A DNA stretch of 27,897 bases from a virus: positions 1-27,897 of the IMG/VR virus record IMGVR_UViG_3300030329_001771; one strand, 5' to 3'. This document shows positions 1-7,369 of this stretch, piece by piece. Each line of letters starts with the position of its first letter. The stretch's first letter is position 1. Below the pieces are notes generated by a model. The model was not told the DNA's origin. It saw nothing but the letters and a program-made list of their open reading frames with translations, and made no database searches. The translations under genes and the position numbers were made by a program.

Positions 1-18
1 CATTATATGGAGAATAAA

Positions 19-192
19 ATGGCAGATCAATTTTTTAAAAAACCAAATGGAGTAATAATTAAAGTGATTCCTACACATGACATAGATTCACTTAAAGACA
101 GATTTATAGAGTGCGATGCAAAGGGAAATGAAATTAAGAAAGAAAAGCCTAAAGCAAAGCCTAAGAAGAAAGCAAAGAAAGAAGATAAATAA
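19..192 (+). CDS. Small Lys-rich phage protein (hypothetical)
   Basis: A 57-residue protein beginning MADQFFKKPNG. I place the start at the second ATG (19) because a GGAG site at 9-12 sits six bases upstream of it; the earlier ATG at 7 overlaps that site. The first ~40 residues look folded, and the last ~17 are almost entirely Lys, Ala, Pro and Glu, suggesting a disordered basic tail. It directly precedes the decoration-like protein. A second small protein with the same kind of tail (9536-9763) precedes the tail tube gene. I do not recognise a family; the position suggests a role in head assembly or completion. Confidence 0.7.
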   Translation: MADQFFKKPNGVIIKVIPTHDIDSLKDRFIECDAKGNEIKKEKPKAKPKKKAKKEDK

Positions 193-233
193 TATACCTT
201 ATTCATGGTAGCCAACCTTAAAGGAGAATAAAA

Positions 234-740
234 ATGGCACAAACAGAACTAAGACAATTTTCAGTACAAGAAAAACTCAACAAGATGGATGTTGATTTGA
301 TTGATGTGACACTTACCACAGATGCCGAAGCCCATGCAGACAACGATGTAATTGCACAATCTATAGAAATCCCTGATGCTGTTGCAGTAAATGGTGGATC
401 AGCAATTATCCAATCTATTATGCTATTAGACGAAGATGATGAAGCACCTGCTGTGGATTTAATATTTCAAACAGACAACACAGCGTTAGCATCAGATGAG
501 GGTGAAGTAATAAATATATCAGATGCAAATGCAAGAGATATATTAGGTTTTGTTAATGTATCCAACTGGTCAGACTTAGTTGGTTGTCAAATAGCTGTTA
601 AGTCAAATATTGGGCTTGTTGTAAAGGCTGCATCTGACACGAGAAGCATTTTTGTACACGCAGTAAATAGAAGTGGTGGAACATATACCCCTGCTGCAAC
701 AACTGACCTTAAAATGCGTATCGGCATTGTAAAAGATTGA
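234..740 (+). CDS. Putative particle surface/head decoration protein
   Basis: A 168-residue protein with a good AAGGAG site ahead of ATG 234. It is rich in Asp, Ala, Val, Ile and Thr, has no membrane segment or signal peptide, and reads as an all-beta structural protein. The patterns 'GGSAIIQSIMLLD' and 'NRSGGTYTPAATTDLKMRIGI' resemble structural proteins I recall from uncultured marine siphoviruses, where the type lies just after the capsid gene. That is a family-level memory, not a database match. The context of particle genes supports a head decoration or similar surface role. Its TGA overlaps the ATG of the next gene. Confidence 0.55.
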   Translation: MAQTELRQFSVQEKLNKMDVDLIDVTLTTDAEAHADNDVIAQSIEIPDAVAVNGGSAIIQSIMLLDEDDEAPAVDLIFQTDNTALASDEGEVINISDANARDILGFVNVSNWSDLVGCQIAVKSNIGLVVKAASDTRSIFVHAVNRSGGTYTPAATTDLKMRIGIVKD

Positions 741-1972
741 TGTTTACGACACGTAGAATAACAACAAGTGGTGGCGATAAATTCAGAGATGAGTATTCAT
801 TAGCGTTTGATGGTACTGATGATTATATAGTAACAGGTTTAGCAGGAAGTGCTTTTGATGGTAATTTTACTATCTCTGCTTGGGTTAAAAATGACATAGA
901 AGATATATATCATTCTATATTCTCTCATTATGTGGATGATAATAATTATATTCAATTATATATTCCTAAAAGTTCTGCAACTCACGCAAATAAAGCAATA
1001 TTTAGTGGAACGATAGGTGGAAGTTCTTTATATGTTACAGGTAGTACTGCAATTTTTGCAACAGATGCTTGGGTTCATTTGGTATTCACACAAGATGATG
1101 ATGCTAATGCTCAAGTTATTTATATAAATGCAGTTTCTGATGCCACAGAAACAAGAGATTGGGATATGGATTATGCAGGAACTACTTATATTGGTAGAAA
1201 ATCTCCAAGTGATGCACATATACATCAAGGTAATATATCAGAAATAGCAGTATACGACAAAGCATTATCAGCATCTGAAGTTAAAAGACTATATAATGGT
1301 AGAGAGCCTTATAACCACAAGGAGGGCGTATGCTCATCTAATCTACAAGCGTGGTGGCGTATGGGTGATGGTAGTTCTAATAATAGAAAATTTCAATATA
1401 TAGATAATAGTGCATCATCGGCAGGTAGTAAATTAATAATGTCATCAACATTCGATTCAGATGAAGATGGTTGGGTGGATTATTCTTCAGGAACAGTTGC
1501 ACGAAGTACAGATATATCAAGCCATAGTGGAAGTGCAGGGGTATTAAAATGCACGACTGATACGACAAGCCAATGGCTTGGGAAAACAGCAAACATCACA
1601 TCAGGTATGGAATCAGGGAAAATATATATAGCAGAAGGCTATGTTTACATTCCATCATCGTGGAGTGGAACAAGAGATATATATATATATAGTGCAGATC
1701 AGTTTGGAGATAGTGCAACAAATATAGGTGAACACGATTATAATATAGCACAACACGAAACGAAAGATGAGTGGCAACATATATTCTATACGTTTTTATG
1801 TAAAGAGGATAGTGGTAGTGGTGCAATATATTTAAGGGCAGCAGGTGGTGATAACTTAGAAGATGGTGATTTTGTTTATTTAGATGACTTTAAAATCACA
1901 GAAATAGATAAACTAAATAGTGGTGTTATAATAAATATGGATACTATAAGTTTTGAAGGAGATACGCCTTAA
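740..1972 (+). CDS. LamG (concanavalin A-like) domain structural protein
   Basis: A 410-residue protein. I choose ATG 740, which overlaps the upstream stop as TGATG, over an in-frame TTG at 737. Residues ~15-190 carry the hallmarks of a LamG/Laminin_G_3 jelly roll: 'SLAFDGTDDYIV' at the start, 'FTISAWVK', a central 'WVHLVFTQD', 'YIGRK' and 'ISEIAVYDKALSASEV' at the end. A linker with 'LQAWWRMGDG' follows, then a second beta-rich region (~230-395) ending 'GDFVYLDDFKITEI', which resembles carbohydrate-binding module folds. LamG folds usually bind glycans, so this is probably an exposed particle protein that contacts the host surface or polysaccharide. The next ORF starts in the stop codon (TAATG). 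Confidence 0.75.
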   Translation: MFTTRRITTSGGDKFRDEYSLAFDGTDDYIVTGLAGSAFDGNFTISAWVKNDIEDIYHSIFSHYVDDNNYIQLYIPKSSATHANKAIFSGTIGGSSLYVTGSTAIFATDAWVHLVFTQDDDANAQVIYINAVSDATETRDWDMDYAGTTYIGRKSPSDAHIHQGNISEIAVYDKALSASEVKRLYNGREPYNHKEGVCSSNLQAWWRMGDGSSNNRKFQYIDNSASSAGSKLIMSSTFDSDEDGWVDYSSGTVARSTDISSHSGSAGVLKCTTDTTSQWLGKTANITSGMESGKIYIAEGYVYIPSSWSGTRDIYIYSADQFGDSATNIGEHDYNIAQHETKDEWQHIFYTFLCKEDSGSGAIYLRAAGGDNLEDGDFVYLDDFKITEIDKLNSGVIINMDTISFEGDTP

Positions 1973-2208
1973 TGGATTACAGTAATAGAAAATGGGTGAT
2001 TGTAAACGTATCTGATATAACAGATGAAATGATAATAAGTGCAATACAAACATCTATGGATACACTTAGAAAATCATTAGATGGCACTAAAGCAATACTT
2101 AAATGGGATGGCGACACACCTACTTGCTTTGATGGTATGAGAACATATTCACACAACGAGATATTGACGGAACTTGCTAAATCAGACTGGACAGCAGAAG
2201 ATGCCTAA
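1972..2208 (+). CDS. Conserved small phage protein of unknown function
   Basis: A 78-residue protein starting MDYSNRKWVIVNVSD; its ATG overlaps the stop of the LamG gene by one base. The pattern 'KWVIVNVSD...T.DTLRKSLDGTKAILKWDGDTP' followed by 'YSHNEILTELAKSDWT' is one I recall as a small conserved protein of marine phages, usually annotated only as hypothetical. It has no membrane segment, and the predicted composition is mixed alpha/beta. Lying between a structural gene and the endolysin, it may be structural or accessory, but no function can be assigned from the sequence. Confidence 0.7.
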   Translation: MDYSNRKWVIVNVSDITDEMIISAIQTSMDTLRKSLDGTKAILKWDGDTPTCFDGMRTYSHNEILTELAKSDWTAEDA

Positions 2209-2602
2209 ATTTGGTAAACGATCAAGAGAAAGGTTAGCCACTTGCGATGAAAGGTTACAAAAGGTATTTAATGAAGTTATTAAATTCGTGGATTGCTCAG
2301 TACTCGAAGGACATAGAGGTCAAGAAAGACAAGACCAACTTTTCGATGAGGGTAAGACAAAAGTTCGTTTCCCTAATGGTCGTCACAATAGCGATCCATC
2401 TCGTGCTGTGGATGTTACACCTTATCCCATAAATTGGCAAGATAGAGAAAGACAGACTTTGTTCGCAGGGTTTGTTATCGGAGTAGCTAATCAGATGGGA
2501 ATAACACTTAGGTGGGGTGGCGATTGGGATCAAGATTTTGAAGTAATGGATAATCGCTTTGACGATTTCCCACATTTTGAATTGGATAAAAGTGAGGAGT
2601 AA
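2201..2602 (+). CDS. Endolysin, VanY/M15-type D-Ala/L-Ala-D-Glu peptidase
   Basis: A 133-residue single-domain lysin that cleaves peptide stems of peptidoglycan at the end of infection. The zinc site of the M15 family is visible: His62 and Asp71 in 'GRHNSDPSRAVDVTPYP', and His125 in 'DFPHFEL'; 'RWGGDWD' (104-110) is the usual segment before the last histidine. ATG 2201 is chosen because it overlaps the upstream stop as ATGCCTAA and leads into a normal M15 N-terminus; a TTG at 2174 in the same frame has less support. No signal peptide is present, so a holin is needed. The candidates lie downstream at 3838-4871. The length is typical of phage VanY-type lysins. Confidence 0.88.
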   Translation: MPKFGKRSRERLATCDERLQKVFNEVIKFVDCSVLEGHRGQERQDQLFDEGKTKVRFPNGRHNSDPSRAVDVTPYPINWQDRERQTLFAGFVIGVANQMGITLRWGGDWDQDFEVMDNRFDDFPHFELDKSEE

Positions 2603-2623
2603 CACTTAAAAACAAGGTTCTAA

Positions 2624-3841
2624 ATGATAGATGTAAATCCTAAAGAGTTGGTATGTCCACATTGTTATCATCAGGGCATGACAAAGCAAGGGTTAAACGA
2701 AAGAGGGCGACAAAGGTATCAATGTAAGAGTTGCCGACATAAAACAATATATCCACTCTACGATACAGATGTAGAGGTTATTAAAGAGAATGTAAGGCTT
2801 TCAAAACAGAAACAGAAAGCACAAGATAGAAACAGGATACACAACAAAGCATTTCGTGAACACGCAAGAATCGAAAATGCTGTTGAAGAATATAGCAGGG
2901 AATTAAAATCGCTTTTTGAAAAAAATAGTTTAAGTTGCACAACGACTAAGCATGAAGTCAATAATGAAGCAGTTGGAGTAATTCAGTTTTCAGATGTCCA
3001 CTTCAATGAATTGGTTGAATTAGAAAACAATAAATATGATTTTAGGGTTGCTTCGCAAAGGACAAGATATTTCGTAAATAGGGCTAAAAACTACTTTAAA
3101 ACGTCTAATATAAGCAATGTAGTGTTTGCTCTTACAGGAGATCTAATGAATAGTGATAGAAGGTTAGACGAACTCTTGAATCAAGCCACAAATAGGGCTA
3201 AGGCGACATTTCTTGGGGTGGACATATTACAACAAGCCATTATTGATATGAACAAGGACTTTAATGTAACAGTTGCATCTATTGTTGGTAATGAAGGTAG
3301 AGCCAATAAGGAAATGGGTTGGAGTGATATTATAGCCACAGATAACTATGATTATACGATATTCCAATGCCTGAGATACTTATTTAAAGATAGTGAGATA
3401 ACATTTGTACATGGAGATCCATCAGAACTTGTTATCAATGTTGCAGGACAAAATTTATTAATGATGCACGGACATGGTTCTTTTAGAGGTAAACTTGATA
3501 CAGCCATTAATCAAATTGCAGGTCGTTATTCACTAAAGGGCATAAAAATAGATTATGTCATATTCGGTCATATACATAGTGCAAGGGTAGGAGATAACTT
3601 TGGTAGGTCATCTTCTATGGTTGGTGCAAATGACTATTCAGAAAAGGCACTTAATCTCAATGGTAGAGCAAGTCAAAATTGCTATATATTTTATAACGAT
3701 GGCAATAGAGATGGGATTAAGATAGACCTGCAAAATGTTAAGAGTGAGGGTTATGATATAGATAAATCATTAGAAGCATATAATGCTAAATCTCACGGAA
3801 AGACAAAGAAGAAGAAAATAATATTTGAGGTAGTAGTATGA
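2624..3841 (+). CDS. Metallophosphatase with N-terminal IS1-type zinc ribbon
   Basis: A 405-residue protein. Residues 9-44 form a zinc ribbon (Cys11, Cys14, Cys34, Cys37) with 'GRQRYQCKSCRHKT', like the ribbons at the start of IS1-family InsA proteins. Residues ~115-375 are a calcineurin-like metallophosphatase: 'SDVHF' (Asp124, His126), 'TGDLMN' (Asp173), 'GNEGR' (Asn223), 'MHGHG' (His282, His284) and 'GHIHS' (His316, His318). The usual GNH[DE] motif reads GNE here, so its histidine is replaced. The enzyme is expected to hydrolyse phosphate esters, possibly nucleic acid given the ribbon. It lies between endolysin and holin candidates. An AAGG site precedes ATG 2624. Its substrate is unknown. 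Confidence 0.85.
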   Translation: MIDVNPKELVCPHCYHQGMTKQGLNERGRQRYQCKSCRHKTIYPLYDTDVEVIKENVRLSKQKQKAQDRNRIHNKAFREHARIENAVEEYSRELKSLFEKNSLSCTTTKHEVNNEAVGVIQFSDVHFNELVELENNKYDFRVASQRTRYFVNRAKNYFKTSNISNVVFALTGDLMNSDRRLDELLNQATNRAKATFLGVDILQQAIIDMNKDFNVTVASIVGNEGRANKEMGWSDIIATDNYDYTIFQCLRYLFKDSEITFVHGDPSELVINVAGQNLLMMHGHGSFRGKLDTAINQIAGRYSLKGIKIDYVIFGHIHSARVGDNFGRSSSMVGANDYSEKALNLNGRASQNCYIFYNDGNRDGIKIDLQNVKSEGYDIDKSLEAYNAKSHGKTKKKKIIFEVVV

Positions 3842-4098
3842 AAATGATTGAAAAGAAAATATCTATTGGAACTATCGTAACTATATTGACTGTACTGGTA
3901 ACTTGCATATACACGCAAGGTGCAATGGTTAATAAGATAGACTCTATAGCTTCTGACAACGAAGATAAGGCAAAGAGTATCCAATCCAATAGAAACAAGA
4001 TACAGAATGTAGAGATTGGTCAGGAAAGAATAGAAACAAAGATCGATGAGGTTATGAAACGATTTGACCGATTAGAAACATTAATTATGGAGATGTAG
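3838..4098 (+). CDS. Single-span membrane protein with coiled coil (spanin/holin candidate)
   Basis: An 86-residue protein with one predicted membrane span at residues ~9-28 (SIGTIVTILTVLVTCIYTQG) followed by a ~55-residue hydrophilic region with heptad-like spacing, 'IGQERIETKIDEVMKRFDRLETLI'. The start ATG at 3838 overlaps the metallophosphatase stop (ATGA), with GAGG upstream; ATG 3844 is an alternative. The layout of one N-terminal anchor plus a coiled coil matches inner-membrane spanins and some small holins. Its place two genes after the endolysin supports a lysis role, but no family signature is decisive. Confidence 0.65.
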   Translation: MKMIEKKISIGTIVTILTVLVTCIYTQGAMVNKIDSIASDNEDKAKSIQSNRNKIQNVEIGQERIETKIDEVMKRFDRLETLIMEM

Positions 4099-4395
4099 TT
4101 GGATTTTGTTTCAATACTACAAGAGTTTGGGCTTCCTGTATTGGGGGTAATTGCTTTAGGTTGGTATGTGAATAGACAAAATCAGTTTATACAGAACGAA
4201 CTACAAACAGAACTACGAGAAAGTTTTACAAGGTTAGAAGGAATTATTATAAAATTGATTGATGCACAAAAGGTTAATCAGTTAGAGCAAAGAGAAATAA
4301 AAGCAAGTTACAGAGCAATAGTAGAGATTCTCGCTTCTATGAGTGGGAATGGGTTAAAAGAAAAATTTATGCGAAAGCAAAACAAAGATTATTAA
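4099..4395 (+). CDS. BhlA/UviB-like holin candidate
   Basis: A 98-residue protein that starts with TTG at 4099, immediately after the preceding stop, with GGAGATG upstream at 4090. One membrane span lies at residues ~8-24 (QEFGLPVLGVIALGWYV). A charged helical region then follows with 'RQNQFIQNELQTELRESFTRL'-type heptads. An N-terminal span plus a helical tail is the pattern of BhlA/UviB-type holin-like proteins, and 'GLPVLGVIALGWYV' fits that group well. It lies in the putative lysis cluster. I am moderately confident of a holin-like role, and a spanin-like role for the neighbouring genes is equally open. Confidence 0.65.
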   Translation: MDFVSILQEFGLPVLGVIALGWYVNRQNQFIQNELQTELRESFTRLEGIIIKLIDAQKVNQLEQREIKASYRAIVEILASMSGNGLKEKFMRKQNKDY

Positions 4396-4408
4396 AAGGA
4401 GATAACAT

Positions 4409-4705
4409 ATGTTAGATTCAGTATTAGGAATGTTAGGAGAAAATTCAGGATTATTAGTAGGTGGTGGATCATCTGCGATAGTATTATGGGTATTAAAAAA
4501 GATACCTAATGAACATATTTGTTCAGTAATAGAAACAGCTTGTGAGAGTGTCGGTAGAGTGATGACACTTAATCTAAGTAAGTGGAATATGACCAAGAAA
4601 GTATGGAATAAAACCATAGAGCCATACTTCATTGATTTGTTTGATAATATCTTCGGATCAATTATCAGAGGATTCACTAAGGGATTGAGAAGTGATAACA
4701 AGTAA
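4409..4705 (+). CDS. Small membrane protein of lysis/tail region, hypothetical
   Basis: A 98-residue protein with a good AAGGAG site ahead of ATG 4409. A hydrophobic Gly/Ser-rich stretch at ~13-30 (SGLLVGGGSSAIVLWVLK) could span a membrane, and the remainder is amphipathic ('KVWNKTIEPYFIDLFDNIFGSIIRGF'-like). I recall similar short proteins next to holin genes in marine phages, without an experimental role. It may be a holin, an antiholin or a minor structural protein. The next small gene overlaps its last 14 bases. Confidence 0.6.
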   Translation: MLDSVLGMLGENSGLLVGGGSSAIVLWVLKKIPNEHICSVIETACESVGRVMTLNLSKWNMTKKVWNKTIEPYFIDLFDNIFGSIIRGFTKGLRSDNK

Positions 4706-4871
4706 AATTGTAAGTAAATTGCTGCCTTTCATAATGAAACAAGTGTGGAAGGCAGTAATGCCTGAGTTGAAGCCATTGCAACAATATGTCAATGAGCCAA
4801 ACGAATTAGATTTAAAAGTAAAGAGAATAGAAAAGAAATTGAAAAGAATAGAGAAAAGAATAGATGGCTAA
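4692..4871 (+). CDS. Small basic coiled-coil protein (59 residues)
   Basis: An open frame starting at GTG 4692 and ending TAA 4871, overlapping the genes on both sides (14 bases upstream, 8 bases downstream as ATGGCTAA). A GGGATTGAGA purine-rich stretch precedes the GTG. The protein begins with an amphipathic segment (SKIVSKLLPFIMKQVWKAVM) and ends in heptad-like 'VKRIEKKLKRIEKRI', which should form a short coiled coil. The gap would otherwise be 158 bases in a genome that leaves almost no gaps, and the start/stop overlap matches others here, so I treat it as real. No family is recognised; it may belong with the lysis or fibre genes. Confidence 0.6.
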   Translation: MITSKIVSKLLPFIMKQVWKAVMPELKPLQQYVNEPNELDLKVKRIEKKLKRIEKRIDG

Positions 4872-5475
4872 AGTGTTATCGTTAGAAAACAAATTAGCTT
4901 CAGATAAAAAGCCTGTTAAAATAGGAGAAGATTCTACTGGACTTCTCCTTGCAGACAATGATGTGTTTGTAGAAAATACTCCAACAAAAGATTATCATGT
5001 TGCAACCAAGAAGTACATAGATGACCAAATAAGTCAAAATGCAAATATGAATTTTTACATTAGGAGTGCGTTTTATCATGGGGGAACTAATTTGGAATAT
5101 ATACCATTGGCAGGTGGTTCAATTAGTGAACAGGCATCATTAGTAGATCATGCAGTTGATGACTCTTTCTTTGTTGTGCCATTTGATTTAAAGATAACTA
5201 AAATATATGCAAATATCACAAAACCTTCATCAGGTTCTAATAATGCAGGAAATACAGCTATGAGGTTGTTAAAAGGTGGAACTAATCTTTCAGGTTCTAT
5301 TACAGTTGATTTAAGTAGTGTTGGATATGACAGCACAAACATACAAGATGTATATACTTGGGATTTTAGTGGAGAAACAAATACTTATAGTGCAGGAGAG
5401 GTTATGCAAATATCAATAGATCCAACAAGCAATCTTTATTATGTTTCATTAACAATAGTGGGAGAGTATACTTAA
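4864..5475 (+). CDS. Tail fibre-like structural protein
   Basis: A 203-residue protein whose ATG overlaps the previous small gene (ATGGCTAA). The segment 'ENTPTKDYHVATKKYIDDQI' (~38-56) is the short repeat typical of the shaft of phage tail fibres, where 'ATKKYVD' marks a trimeric coil. Residues ~65-203 are beta-rich with many Ser, Gly and Asn and end in a strand-like 'LYYVSLTIVGEYT', suggesting a compact receptor-binding or tip domain. The next gene begins directly after the stop. Position after the lysis cluster and before other surface proteins supports a fibre or appendage role. Confidence 0.65.
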   Translation: MAKVLSLENKLASDKKPVKIGEDSTGLLLADNDVFVENTPTKDYHVATKKYIDDQISQNANMNFYIRSAFYHGGTNLEYIPLAGGSISEQASLVDHAVDDSFFVVPFDLKITKIYANITKPSSGSNNAGNTAMRLLKGGTNLSGSITVDLSSVGYDSTNIQDVYTWDFSGETNTYSAGEVMQISIDPTSNLYYVSLTIVGEYT

Positions 5476-6264
5476 ATGAGTTTAACTGGAAAAACATTAG
5501 CGAATACATATAAGGACTTATTGCAAGTTGATAATTCAAATAATGGTGTAGATTCTATAGGCAGAAGAATAAAAGATGGGCAAGGGAATGGTTCTTGTGT
5601 TCAAATATCAGATGATACCCTTAAAATTACACCACAAAACGACAATACAACAACAACACTTGTGGTGACGAATAGTTCTAATAGTGCCTTGTTTAGTGTA
5701 GATAGTACAAATAGTAGAGTTAATGCTTTGGGTAATAAAGTAAATACTCAGTATGCTACTTTTTCTATAGGAAATACCGAAGCAAGTGTACTTGCAGATG
5801 ATACACATCAAGCAATCCCTTTTGCATCAGCATCTTTTGGTACTAAAAATTATCCACCTGCATTTGGAACTGGTACAGATCCTGCTACTACATTCACTAC
5901 ATCAGATGGAAATGGCACGAGAGCAAGTGACTTAGTGCCTTGCTTATGGTATGTAATGGATGATATAAGCATAGATTCTGTGATAAGTATAGAAGGGGCA
6001 GACAACGCAACTGGAGATACGACTCGGATGCACTTATTTAGCTATGATTTCACAAGTGGATCAACATCTGCCCTATCAAATGGAACATTATTGGCACACA
6101 ATAACGATGTAACTAACGCAGGTAGCGAACAAGCATATACTGGTTCTTGGACAGTAGATAGTGCAGCAGTATCATCAGGGAAGGTAATTTTAGCATTTTT
6201 TAGATCAGATAGTATCAATTCTGATTATTCATTACAATTAACAGTAAAATATCATTTAACGTAG
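5476..6264 (+). CDS. Tail fibre-like/particle surface protein
   Basis: A 262-residue protein rich in Ser, Thr, Asn and Asp with no membrane segment. The N-terminal part ('GKTLANTYKDLLQVDNSNNG', then 'IGRRIKDGQGNGSCVQIS' and 'STNSRVNALG') looks like the attachment and shaft segment found in fibre proteins of marine phages, where a 'KDLLQVDNSNNGV' block recurs. Residues ~90-262 form a predicted beta-sandwich ending 'YSLQLTVKYHLT'. The ATG follows the previous stop with no gap, so translation is likely coupled. The call rests on composition and context. Confidence 0.6.
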   Translation: MSLTGKTLANTYKDLLQVDNSNNGVDSIGRRIKDGQGNGSCVQISDDTLKITPQNDNTTTTLVVTNSSNSALFSVDSTNSRVNALGNKVNTQYATFSIGNTEASVLADDTHQAIPFASASFGTKNYPPAFGTGTDPATTFTTSDGNGTRASDLVPCLWYVMDDISIDSVISIEGADNATGDTTRMHLFSYDFTSGSTSALSNGTLLAHNNDVTNAGSEQAYTGSWTVDSAAVSSGKVILAFFRSDSINSDYSLQLTVKYHLT

Positions 6265-6274
6265 GAGAAGAATT

Positions 6275-7369
6275 ATGGGATCAGGAGCAGATTTAGGGGC
6301 AACAACAGCCTATGGTGCAGCAGGTGGTTTTGAAGGCATCAGAGGAACAAGCAAAACAGATCTAAGTAAACCAATAGATTCAAAAACAAAATCAATAACA
6401 TATAGTGCATCAGTAAACAATTTGCTTCTTGACTTAGCCCCTGCAAGTGATGTTGAAACAAACACAGCAACAAGTATTGTATCTGCTGTAAAGGTTAGAA
6501 ATGATGGATATGTACCTGCACTTGCAATCTTTCAATTTTATAGATATACTGCAGCTACAACAGAGGGTGCAGCAGAGTATCTACACTTCTTATTAAATCC
6601 TGATGAGGAAATAGTGTTACCTGCTACAAGAGGAATAATTGCAGAAGATCCAGAGCAATACATTGGAACAGCAGTATCAGCAACAGCCCCTAACTCAGCA
6701 GAGAAAGTTGATACAGGAGATAATGTTGCAAGTGGCGAGTTAAACAACACCACAGATCCAGTTGTATTTGAACTCGACAATGGACATGAGAAATATAGAG
6801 TGGGCGACAAATTAAGAGTAGAGAATGAAATAATAAGAGTTGAGGGTACTTATGACAACAATCCAACAGCAGAAACAGTTGCAGACAACCATATAGTAGT
6901 GTCAAGAGGTTGGAATGGTTCAACTAACGCAGCACATAGTGGAACACCTGATGTTTATTATGCTTTCTTTAATGACTATCACGACTTTGATACTTATACA
7001 TTATCACAAACAGATAACTTAGGAAGGTGGAGATCAAGCAACTTCTTTGGCTATGGTAGGGCTGCAAGTGGAGAGGGTGGTTTGATGGCAGGTTCTGTTG
7101 CTATTCAGTTCTACACGCAAGGTAAAGCAATATTCAATCTATCTGATTTGACTTATAATACAGAGAGTGGACTTACTGCATCGACAGCTTATGAGTTTGA
7201 TATAACTGTAGATGGTGGAACTACATATGATAACCTATCGTTTACAACTGATTCAAGTAACACTAAGTTTGGTGGATCAACTGGGATAATAGCCAAGATA
7301 CAAGCAGCACTCGACACTCAATACTACACAGCAGGAAATCTATTTGAAAAGAAAGTAACTGTTTATTGA
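6275..7369 (+). CDS. Phage structural protein, N-terminal part of a frameshifted gene
   Basis: A 364-residue ORF with an AGGAG site ahead of ATG 6275. Residues ~40-115 form a beta domain ('SVNNLLLDLAPASDVETN', 'ALAIFQFYRYT', 'EEIVLPATRGII'), and ~165-215 holds a short domain ('LRVENEIIRVEG', 'IVVSRGWNGSTNAAHSG') also seen in the 7841-9088 protein. The final segment 'GNLFEKKVTV' runs into a TGA, while the next frame continues with 'IEDGDLVFRSGSY', which reads as its natural continuation. I therefore think this and the following ORF are one ~520-residue particle protein broken by a single-base shift near 7362. The exact structural role is not certain. Confidence 0.65.
   Translation: MGSGADLGATTAYGAAGGFEGIRGTSKTDLSKPIDSKTKSITYSASVNNLLLDLAPASDVETNTATSIVSAVKVRNDGYVPALAIFQFYRYTAATTEGAAEYLHFLLNPDEEIVLPATRGIIAEDPEQYIGTAVSATAPNSAEKVDTGDNVASGELNNTTDPVVFELDNGHEKYRVGDKLRVENEIIRVEGTYDNNPTAETVADNHIVVSRGWNGSTNAAHSGTPDVYYAFFNDYHDFDTYTLSQTDNLGRWRSSNFFGYGRAASGEGGLMAGSVAIQFYTQGKAIFNLSDLTYNTESGLTASTAYEFDITVDGGTTYDNLSFTTDSSNTKFGGSTGIIAKIQAALDTQYYTAGNLFEKKVTVY

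Noticed and set aside
1677-1691. An (AT)7 run in the LamG gene
   Set aside because: It encodes ordinary residues (Asp-Ile-Tyr-Ile-Tyr) within a beta strand of an intact ORF, so no separate function is needed.
6538-6810. A 90-codon minus-strand ORF inside the 6275 structural gene
   Set aside because: It is antisense to a protein with clear structural features, has no ribosome site, and all confident genes in the window are on the + strand.
7359-7369. Programmed +1 frameshifting as the explanation for the split structural gene
   Set aside because: Neither GTT nor TAT before the TGA can re-pair well in the +1 frame, and no known slippery context is present, so an indel is a simpler explanation.
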